Source: Didymella arachidicola (lineage: Eukaryota > Ascomycota > Dothideomycetes > Pleosporales > Didymellaceae). Taken from it: a stretch of 64,000 nt of DNA. The translations under genes and the position numbers were made by a program. Below the pieces are notes generated by a model. The model was not told the origin of the DNA. It saw only the letters and a program-made list of their open reading frames with translations, and searched no databases. Shown piece by piece: positions 44,311-52,886 of this stretch; positions within the stretch are counted from its first letter, which is position 1; every line of letters begins with the position of its first letter. Where the stretch lies: assembly GCA_016630955.3 (NCBI GenBank), contig CM050002.1, positions 124,001 through 188,000 of the forward strand, read 5' to 3'.

Positions 44311-45126
44311 TCAGTTACTTCTCACATGCCCCTCACCAGCGGACGAGCTTAACCACCACCCCAAATCAAGAGTATCCGCCCACGTTTGGTCCTTCCTGCT
44401 GATGGCCCCCTGAACAAAATCCGTTCTCTCCCAGTAGTGATGATAACTCAGACTTCCCTCCAGGTCACCGTTGCCGTATGACTCTGCCCATTCCTTGCGT
44501 GGCGGATATGGTGACTTGTCAAAGACGAGCTGGTGGGAAAAGCGGTTGGGCACAAAGCGGTCAGCTCCAAATTGAAGGAGCGGATAAGCCGGCTTGATGA
44601 AGTAATGAAACGGCTCGATAAAACGGCCATGTGACAAAGTCAGGGTGTAGAACTTTGGTTGGAAGGCGTCGCTACGCAGCGGTGCCCATGGGAAGGGAGC
44701 GTCGCTCGCAGGCGGGGGTTTTTGGAGATGATCTTGTAGCGCTGCGCCCTCGAACCAGTGGTTATACTTGTGATACTCAGAGGGAATGCGGGTGGTGAGG
44801 GCCATTTGTATGGCCATGGTCCAGCTGCCTGTTTCCGCCCTGACTGGCTTTGTAGAGAAAGACCAATTGAATTCAACAGCAATCCAGCTGCGTTGGTTTT
44901 CTCCGCAGTTCAGCTGAAGTGCATTAGCTACTAGCAATACATACAGGTAAGGTGAATTCTTCGCACACAACAGGAGAGGTATACTCACTGCACCTGTGCC
45001 ATTCCTGTCAAATGTGATTCGACATTGATGCGCATCCCCTCCCCAGGTCCATGGCTCATCGTTTCCACAAATCAAGGCTAGCACTTGCTCTTCGGCGTCG
45101 TTTGTCTTTGTTCCCATGCTGCTCAT
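44311..45126 (-). CDS. Hypothetical protein
   Basis: Two exons, 44989-45126 and 44311-44913, are joined across a 75-nt intron (44914-44988, gtgagt...cttcag, phase 0). The spliced product is 246 aa. The intron is a multiple of three with no stop, so a retained-intron form of 271 aa would also read through. Visible features: Trp-rich EPWTWGGDAHQCRITFDRNG, WIAVEFNWSFSTKPVRAE, SEYHKYNHWFEGAALQDHL and EGSLSYHHYWERTDFVQGA. There is no signal peptide or membrane helix. I do not recognise the family. The many aromatic residues and regular frame support a real soluble protein. Confidence 0.6.
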   Translation of the reverse strand: MSSMGTKTNDAEEQVLALICGNDEPWTWGGDAHQCRITFDRNGTGAVSIPLLLCAKNSPYLYVLLVANALQLNCGENQRSWIAVEFNWSFSTKPVRAETGSWTMAIQMALTTRIPSEYHKYNHWFEGAALQDHLQKPPPASDAPFPWAPLRSDAFQPKFYTLTLSHGRFIEPFHYFIKPAYPLLQFGADRFVPNRFSHQLVFDKSPYPPRKEWAESYGNGDLEGSLSYHHYWERTDFVQGAISRKDQTWADTLDLGWWLSSSAGEGHVRSN

Positions 45127-45927
45127 GATGGACTGCTGAGAAGCGTAGAAGAGATTGCGTCGAAGTCAAAGGCACCAAGTCGTGAGGTGATAAGTAGTCG
45201 AGGCTGCGTCTAAAGATAACCACGGGGTTTGGTTGGATGCCTGTTTGATGCAAGGCTGCGGCGCGGAGATAGATGCCCGAGGGGCACAGTTGCACGGATG
45301 GCCAGCTTGGGTTAGACTGAGCGCTGTTCGGCATTCGCTGCGCTGCAGCACTGCAGATGGCGTAAACCTAGTCCACTCTTGCGGACTTCATGAATTTCTG
45401 CTTCATCATTCTAGAGATCTGTGTTGGTCTCATGCTACGGATATCAGGAGATGAGCAAGCCTCATGCGTAGTAGTTTACATAGGCCAAAAGTCTACCCAC
45501 GTCCACACTAGCGCTGCAACAGGCAGATGCTACAACTGGGCTGGACTCGTGTAAGCACTGCCTTGGATTAGCAGCCTCCCACCACTTCTCTTGAGCAAAG
45601 AAGACGAGGTAGATCTGCACAGACCTGCACGGAATTGGACGAAACCTTGTTCGCTCAGGCGTCCTACGTCTAAAAGCGCGAAGGGGCGGTCGATATCTCC
45701 GCCATGCGATAACTCAGGTATTTATTGCACTTGAGCAGCCTTCGTAATTGTCTACAGTACATTCCTTACCTCACTCTATCAGTCTCATCATCTACACTCT
45801 TTTTCCAGACTTTAAACGTTCACTACTTCCTATCGCTCATCTTCTTGCACAACAGCCGGCCTGTATTGCTGATCTACATTTCGATTCTTCATTTACCAAT
45901 TTCAACTCCCTCTAACGTATCATCAAG
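45127..45927. other. Divergent promoter region, 0.8 kb
   Basis: Between the minus-strand orphan and the + strand secreted protein. The last 200 bp are pyrimidine-rich (ttccagactttaaacg, catctacactctttttcc), typical of a fungal 5' UTR. No gene. Confidence 0.5.
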
Positions 45928-46929
45928 ATGCTTTCCAACTCGATGTTTGCTGTGCTTGCCACAATGAGCCTCGCTGCAGCGACACCACTCGACTACACCC
46001 TCCAAGCTCGTGGAAACACACCGTCTAAGCCTGCGGACATTAAGTGTTCTGGTGAAATTATTGGTTACCGCACCGTAACAACCAAAGTAAGACAGGCTCT
46101 TCTATTTGATATTCCGTAAATGGGTCAGAGGTCTTTCCGGCGTTCTTCATTGTCGGCTCAAGCTGAGGCGCAGCCGAAAACAGAACCATTGACTGATACT
46201 TTGATCTACAGGATTTGGCCGACAAGGTCAACACAGCAAAGGCATTTCCTCATGCTAAGCCTAATGGTAGCGATTTGGGTAATGGAGCCGTCTACTTCAG
46301 CGACGGCTTCGGCGACTATCCCGGTGGCGGCTCGGGAGTCCAGTACGTTTCCCTACACTTTCTGGCTAGGAGACGAATATTGAAAACTCTCTTATTGACT
46401 TTTTCACAGTTGGTGTGTCGCCTATGCTGATAGCACCAAACTCAAGGATGCAGACAAGGTCTGGTTCACGGAGGATCCTAAGTTGAAGCAGTGTACGCGC
46501 TTCAGCGATTCCAACGTTGACGCCTACATTGGCATGATGTCTGGCAACAAGTTCTCTCCAGCCTCCACGCTGCGCTTTGCTAAGATGGACACCTACCTTC
46601 AAGCAGCCATACCCTTCGCTATGCTCGACAAGATGAAGGTCTGCGGAAAGTGCTTTCCAAAGACCGAGGCAGAGACGATGAAATCCCAGTATCCGCGAAT
46701 CAACTGGAAGCAGGGTCCGTACAAAGGATCCAACGTCAAGCAAAGGCGTGATGACCTCGACGTAAGGGCTCCCGCTGCCTGCCCTATGAAAACAAAGCCA
46801 AGTGCGTCACCGTCAGCACCTTCTAAGCCAAAGGCAACACCAACTCAAAAGGCCTCGAAGCCCAAGGTACCCAAGCCGAAGGTGATTAAGCCCAAGGCGC
46901 CTAAGCTCAAAGTACGGGCAGTTTTGTGA
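45928..46929 (+). CDS. Small secreted Cys-containing protein with Lys/Pro-rich tail
   Basis: Three exons: 45928-46086, 46212-46342 and 46410-46929, with introns of 125 nt and 67 nt. The model is 269 aa. Residues 1-20 (MLSNSMFAVLATMSLAAATP) form a signal peptide. The mature part has six to seven Cys (DIKCSGEI, HWCVAYADS, LKQCTRFSD, KVCGKCFPK, APAACPMKT), Gly-rich SDGFGDYPGGGSGV and a helical FAKMDTYLQAAIPFAML. The last 50 residues are a repetitive basic tail (KPSASPSAPSKPKATP, KPKVPKPKVIKPKAPKLK). The combination of secretion, Cys and low-complexity basic tail fits a wall-binding or effector-like secreted protein. No family is recognised, so host interaction is speculation. Confidence 0.72.
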
Positions 46930-47749
46930 TTGTGAGGAAAGACATAGGCGGCTTCTTAGTCGCCAGTTAAATGGGAAACATCTTTCAGGTGAGGATCAGG
47001 TAGGAGCAGCTACATGGAGACGGGAGGTTATGATTTTAGCCAAGTTATTCGTTTCTCATCAAGAAATGCTATACTATTGTCGCTTGGGAAAGAAAGAAAG
47101 GCCTTCTCTATGCTTGGATTTGCATTCTCCGAGTGAGTTTGCCATGCCTGAGGATTAAAAGTTCAATATCTGAAACAAATGTTTAATGGGACGTGAAGAT
47201 CGAATCAAGCTGACATTGGCTGTTTGCAAAGCTGAGAGCTGTGTAACACGCAATCAGAGAAAAGCATATCGGATTGCGTTACCTTCACTGTATTGGATGT
47301 CTGAGTCATGGAAACCAAGTCAGCTCTATGTAAGTGGACCGATTTGTAAGCTTTGTTGAGTACCGGTGGTGGGGTTTGTGCCTCCACCGGCAAGTTGCAA
47401 ATTGACAAGACTGAGCAGCGACATTTCAGAAGGCGAACTCACCCCGTATAAGACGAAGTGTCAAGCCAGTAGAAGTGCACGAATTCATAGACAAATCCCC
47501 TCTGCGCTACAGTCATTTAGCGGATGTAGACTAACTAAACACGGTGCATACAAAATACATGGTTGGTGGGTACAAAGGCCGCATAGTGCACAAGGCTGAT
47601 ATTTGATTGCCTACAAGGCTAGATTCTGTCGAATAGTCATGCTTCATACCCACACACCCACACATAACGACAGTCATGCTTAGCACTGTAAATAGAACCT
47701 CCGCATTATCACACAGTGTCGTTTGCTAACATTTAAGCCCTCGCGTGGC
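46930..47749. other. Intergenic, 0.8 kb
   Basis: Leads from the secreted-protein gene into the decayed accessory block. No gene recognised. Confidence 0.45.
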
Positions 47750-47974
47750 CGTCAGCGACGACTATCATTACCTTCGATAGTGGGCGAGATTGAGGCAGGG
47801 CAAGCAGCTGAGCTGTTCCAGAAGTATGCCAGGATACCGCGCGACGACACAACTGTTGAAGATGAGGTGCTGTGCATCGTCAAAGAGCTCGGGTGCCTGG
47901 CGCTGGCGGTGACGCTTGCTGCGACATACGTCGGATCGACGCCGCGGCTGCAGAGCAACATCTCGGCCTACTAA
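47750..47974 (+). pseudogene. NB-ARC/STAND ATPase fragment
   Basis: The frame reads GQAAELFQKYARI, then EDEVLCIVKELGCLALAVTLA, then ATYVGSTPRLQSNISAY and a stop. This is the end of the NB-ARC (winged-helix approach) segment of fungal NLR-like proteins, where the GxP/GLPLAL-like motif (here LGCLALAVTLA) and a short loop precede the next domain. Neither the P-loop nor Walker B is present nearby, and the frame closes at TAA (47972-47974). It is a remnant about 75 codons long. In fungi such proteins act in non-self recognition. Confidence 0.55.
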
Positions 47975-48126
47975 CCATCGGCCGTAATACCAGGATTGGT
48001 GCCCAGGTCACTATCAGTATCAACACCGAAGTTCTTGAGGAGAAGCATAACAAGCTCAATATTGAGATACTCATTGGCAACAATGTTCATACAGGCGAGG
48101 GCTGCATCATTAAGGCCGGAGTGTGA
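47965..48126 (+). pseudogene. Possible hexapeptide-repeat acetyltransferase fragment
   Basis: Overlapping the end of the NB-ARC fragment in another frame, about 50 codons read LTIGRNTRIGAQVTISIN and IEILIGNNVHTGEGCIIKAGV. The spacing of I-G-x-N/x-x-x-I-G units resembles the left-handed β-helix of sugar O-acetyltransferases. It is too short for certainty and has neither start nor active site. Treat it as a tentative relic. Confidence 0.2.
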
Positions 48127-48213
48127 CGAAACCTAGGGATGTTTCATTGGAAGTAATGCTGTTTGAGATCCCGCAGCAGGAGCGCACTTGCAATGTCTGA
48201 GCCCTCGTCGACC

Positions 48214-48796
48214 TCAAGCCCCTGCCTCTGATTTCAAATGCTCCATGTACTCTAACAGTGTCTTGTCCAGGGTCTCTATATCGATCCTCTCACAGCAATA
48301 TACCAGCCAAGCATTGACTGAGAATGGCCCAATTTGCGGTAAATGTGAAATCTCAGATTGAGGACATCCAGCTTTCGAACGCAATCTGCCCTGTTCTGGT
48401 GGATCTTTGACATATGCTTGAGCTAGTTTAATCAATTGAGGTGGCTTGACTTTTTGCAAACCAAGTCCGCCGAAGTATTGACTGAGGGTTTCAGGCAATG
48501 CTTTTGAAAGTGCTTCTGGTGTTGAATATGCTGCCAGACATTCTGAGGCGCGTTGACAATCGAGACGTTGTTTGATGGTGCGCTGGGTAAAGATGATCGC
48601 GATCAAGAATTGGAACTACACAGACACGTTAGATGGGTCGCAGTGTATGCGTACTCAATCTTACCTGATTATCCTTGAACTGTAGAAGAGGGTGTTCTGA
48701 AGCGACGTTCGCTTGTCGAGCATTCTGGGATACTGACCGCAGATCGCTTCGCGAACTTAAAATGTTACTGGCAGTCGCTCCCTGGGACGATTTCAT
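48214..48796 (-). CDS. HhH-GPD/MBD4-like DNA glycosylase relative, truncated, catalytic Asp replaced
   Basis: Two exons: 48665-48796 and 48214-48615, with a 49-nt intron (gtaaga...gtgtag, phase 0). The product is 177 aa. The second exon matches the fungal MBD4-like HhH-GPD fold: FQFLIAIIFTQRTIKQRLD, AYSTPEALSKALPETL, YFGGLGLQKVKPPQLIKLA and the hairpin HLPQIGPFSVNAWLVYCC. In active members the residue after GPY-x-x is Asp (IGPYALDSW); here it is Asn (GPFSVNAW). Family members excise T or U from G mismatches. The first exon (MKSSQGATASNILSS) is not conserved and the usual N-terminal extension is missing. It may be a decayed gene or a non-catalytic paralogue. It lies between NLR-type relics. 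Confidence 0.55.
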
Positions 48797-48814
48797 GACG
48801 GATATATCACTGAC

Positions 48815-49425
48815 TTAGCGTGACAATGCAGGCGTTGACGGTAACGAAGTCGGTGAAGATGAAAGCCTTGTTTCCGTCAACAAATCCATGATGTGCTCGA
48901 GCTTCTCCGCAATTCTAATGTCAGCCAGACCCTCAGATGTATCGCTTGCTAGCTGAACCGAAGCCTGTACTCTACCCTCCGAATTATTCGCAGTTTCTGC
49001 TTGGACCTCGGATTTTTGCATGACCTTGTAAGAGTTTCTGTCATATGTCTCCAAATCTTTGCTTGTCTTCTCTACCGATCTGAGAACCTCTTGATTTACA
49101 TTATGGATGTCATACAACAGGTCGCTATTTAGTGTCAGTGATTGTCAAGAGTATCTCCGGACAGTCCTACCTTTGCAGCTGATTTTTGAACTCTACCATG
49201 ATGGTCTTAGTCCTATCCAAGCTTGCCCTGAGCTTTTGCGTTTGACTGAGCTTGGCTACAAACTTGAATCGCTTACGTTTTCCATCCACAAGATACGCTG
49301 CCAGCTCGTTCTTGAGATCCTGGACACTTTCCTGAGCGTGACTAATTGCGCGTGCCAATGCTGCACTTTCTCGAAGTCGCACATCACGCTCGTTGCACTG
49401 TCGAATTACTTGCGTATGAGGGACG
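48815..49425 (-). pseudogene. Fungal STAND-protein N-terminal domain fragment
   Basis: Two exon-like blocks, 49171 to ~49425 and 48815-49124, are joined by a 46-nt intron (gtagga...aatag). The translation is a long helical segment: SAALARAISHAQESVQDLK, FVAKLSQTQKLRASLDRTK, then DLLYDIHNVNQEVLRSVEK and IRIAEKLEHIMDLL. This pattern is typical of the helical N-terminal domain in front of NB-ARC/NACHT ATPases in Pezizomycotina. The beginning of the gene is missing because LINE sequence starts at about 49420. The downstream end stops before any ATPase domain. It is a remnant of an NLR-type gene. Confidence 0.5.
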
Positions 49426-50730
49426 CTCACAGAGAACAGGTAGAGCAAGCCGCGAAGTCGCCAGAAGCATTGTGGAGACTCGTCAAGTGAGCAAAGGCAA
49501 GAGGAAACGAGGTCCCTATGGTCACACCAGTCATACAACATCCATGTACACAGGAGGAAATAACAGATCCGAAAGCCAAAGCGGATGTGTTCCGTGAGGC
49601 TTTCTTCCCAGCACCACCGGAAGCAGATCTAGAGGACATACGAGACGCACAGTACGGCAACCAAGTGGTTATGCCGCCAGCGACAGAGAAAGAGGTTAGG
49701 GACGCCATTTAAGCCGCATCGCCGCTCAAGGCACCTAGCCCGGACGGTATCGCCAACAAGGCCCTGCAAGCGGGAACGGCCCACCTTGCACCCCATCTGA
49801 CGAGGATCTTCAACCAGAGCTTGCGTCTGGGTTACTGCCCGACCCACTTTCGCGAGTTGACTACGGTTGTTCTACGCAAGCCGGGCAAAGACAACTACAC
49901 GACACCGAAGTCGTATAGACTAATCGCGCTTATGAACACCACAGGCAAGATCATGGATGCAGTTAGAGCACGACGCCTCAGCTACCTGGCTAAGACCCAT
50001 CATGTCCTACCGCCGACACATATAGGCGGCAGGAAGATGCGCTCGACCAAGCACGCTCTTCACGCCGTCACCCATAAAATATACGAAGCATGGAGCCAGA
50101 ACACTGGCCAGGTAGCTAGTCTCTTGCTGCTCGACGTTTCTGGCGCCTTCAACAACGTCTCGCAGACACGACTGCTTCACGACCTGCAAAAGAGGCGAGT
50201 AGATGAGAAGACGGTGAGGTGGATTGCAAGCTTCCTTAGCAACAGACAGACAAGTATCGCAATTAACGGCTTCCAGTCGCCAGCGTATCAGATCAACACA
50301 GGCATACCTTAAGGATCACTACTGTCACCTATTCTCTACCTCTTCTACAACGCCGACCTAATAGACGAATGTAATCAGGCGCTAGACGCCATCTCCACAG
50401 GCTACATAGACGACGTCGGCATCCTAGCGTGGGGCAAGACGACAGAGCAGACTTGCGAGACACTGGGCAGGATCCTAGAAAGGGCACAGCGTTGGGCTAG
50501 CACACACGCATCGGTCTTCGCCCTAAATAAGTTCCAGCTCACCCACTTTACAAGATCACGCAAACGCGTTAACACAGAAACACTGATTTAAACAGCGTGG
50601 GGCGAGATACGGCCCGAAGCAACGTGCAAGTACCTTAGACTAACGATAGACACAAAGCTTCACTGGAAACAACAAACAGAGGGTATTAAACAGAAAGCGA
50701 CAAAGACAGTTAACGCCCTAAGCTGAAAGT
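49420..50730 (+). mobile_element. Degenerate LINE (Tad-like) retrotransposon fragment
   Basis: A single reading frame of about 430 codons covers the end of the linker and the reverse transcriptase of a non-LTR element. It shows SPDGIANKALQ, VVLRKPGKDNYTTPKSYRLI, the first RT Asp in LLLDVSGAFNNVS, GIP-stop-GSLLSPILYLFY and the YIDD box (GYIDDVGILAW). There is no frameshift, but there are five stops at 49488, 49710, 50310, 50589 and 50724. Each is explained by one C-to-T or G-to-A change (CAA to TAA, TGG to TGA). Both ends are missing: the 5' part begins inside a STAND-gene remnant and the 3' part fades after ~50730, before the RNase H/3' UTR. It is inactive. Confidence 0.8.
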
Positions 50731-52886
50731 TTGCAGGCGTTGGTAAGTCTGTTGGTGCGACAACGGTACTGTTCATTGCGTTTACGAATGTGAGTTTGCA
50801 CGTAAAATGAGAAGAAATCGGTCTCATTCAACTGTGAGGATGTGGAAGGGCTGAGGCTGTGAGTCCACGGGAAGTGAGAGATGAAGAAGAGGCGGCGCAG
50901 TCGTGTTGTGACACAACAGGCGCTTACCTCTTACGTAAGGACAGTAGCTTGAGTTCCTCAGTACCGTAGAGTTCCGCTCAAGTGAGAATCAGCTAGTGCT
51001 CGAAGAGGCAGGCAGCTAGCTTTATGAGGACAAGGGAGCGTATGTTAATTCGTTCGGTCGAGCTCATTTTAATTGGGATACAACTTGTACGTCATGCAAT
51101 GGTGAAGATTCTCTATTAAGGCTATGCAGAAAGCAGTTTTGCAAGGGCCACCAATGCCAGCGATCCGGGCTGAAATAAACGGATTAATCAAGGTTCTCCT
51201 CATGGACAGGTTGAAGGAATACTTTGCTACCACCTTCTCGATAAGACTCGCGTACGGAAGGCATTTGAGGCTTGTAAGTGTTTAAAAAATTTGGATTGAA
51301 GCAGTCATTATTTGTGTTCTCAGATTGTGTTCCTCCAGCAGTCGGGCCTGGGGACTTTGTCGTCTACAAATGGGTTGTTGACGAGCCGGCTAGTCCTCTA
51401 GAAGAGTCTCCCACGAAGTACAAACAGTGACGCTTCTATGGTTTTATTCTTAATCAGAACGTAGAATCTCTCTATTTTCTCGTTCGTTCTTTACAACGAG
51501 ACGCGGACGCTGGACCGATTGTACAAGAATGATCTACGCAAGAGGCGGAAGCAGTTACTTTGCGACTACTTATTCCCTTCATCTAGTTTTTGCATACGCA
51601 GCCTTTTGATCATCACTTTCACGTGAGGCACTGTAATATTATTAAGCTTTCTGTCTTGACAGTTAGTGGATTTATTCCTCCCGCGGTTCCAAGAAACCCC
51701 CACATTCAGAGCGTGCTTGTCATTCCGCCCCTCGGCGGCATGAAAGCTGCATGGGTGCTGCTTGCCTACACAACAGAGACACTGGTATCAGAAGTATGCG
51801 CAGCCTAGTTTGACACCTTTCGAGTGACCTTGGGATGCATTCTTTCTCCTACCTCGTCGTTGCAGATTTTTGAAGCAGATCGTTCTAGACGAAAGGTCCC
51901 TCAAGGTTGCCAATGATGAATCTGTCCATGTCACCAACCTGTACGTCACAACATAGTCGGCTTCTTATCGCACGTTATGCTCGTGCGAAGAGGGGCTCGT
52001 TGTAAGCTGCAATCGAGTCTACGTCACAGCATAGTGTCTATTCGCTCACTTACCCAGAGAACAGGCACAGCAACTCTATCAAGCCCCACAGGCCTTCACA
52101 CGTAGTGATATTCGTCAGCTCCGCACTCAGCTGCAAGCCAAGTCGAGAGCCGAGTCGAGATCGTGGTCGGGTTCAGCTGCTGCGTTGGCGAGTTGAGGTC
52201 CGAGGCAGCGAGGCTTCATCCACGACAACATGGCAATTTCCACTTCTTGTAAGATGCAGATTTTCGAACTTTGTTGTTTAGCTACCGTCTCTCTGCCGCC
52301 TTTGCTTGGCCTATTCAAGGATCGCGACATGCAGGCTCTTGAGTAAGGTCAGCCAATGAAGCCACGCAATAGGTGGATCGACGCGCTAAAAAGCACTAAC
52401 GAACGCCTCAAGCGCTCCCTTCTAGGTACCGGAACCTTTTCCACCCGACACTCCTCATCAATCACATCGTCGACAGCATCAAAATGGCATGACAGCTGTC
52501 AATTGTCGCTTGGAACGTAGCCGATACGTGCGAGGCACGCGCCTTCGTGATGAGTGCGGACGCCAGCGCAACCGCTTTGAACAACAATTGAGTCGGAAAG
52601 GGGAGTCTGTTTACCAGAAGGACTGGCGATTGGGTGCGTTTAAACTTTGGCGGCGTGAGGTTGGTAAGATGGCGCGACGATAGATCTTGTTTTCTGGAAC
52701 TGCTCACCTCTTGACTACTTTGGGCGATAGTTCACCGTTTTGTATAGCGTCCTTCATTTCCCATCTTGACTTTTGAAGGTCAGATCCACTAAGATGTCAG
52801 CTTGAGAGACCTCCGCATTCTTTTGAAAGCACTTCCTGACCTCACTCGTTTAATTCCTTTTTTCGTTCTGTGCGTTTCCCGCCAAC
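50731..52886. other. Decayed accessory DNA, 2.2 kb
   Basis: No intact gene. A 15-nt palindrome (tgttgtgacacaaca, at about 50905-50919) and several coding-like scraps with stops (around 51330-51430 and 51650-51810) suggest old transposon or gene debris. The final ~400 bp are the 5' flank of the ankyrin gene. Confidence 0.4.

Noticed and set aside
49107..49490. 127-codon + strand frame reading from the STAND fragment into the LINE
   Set aside because: Only its last ~25 codons belong to the LINE; the rest is antisense to the STAND N-terminal domain, so the frame is an accident of the insertion.
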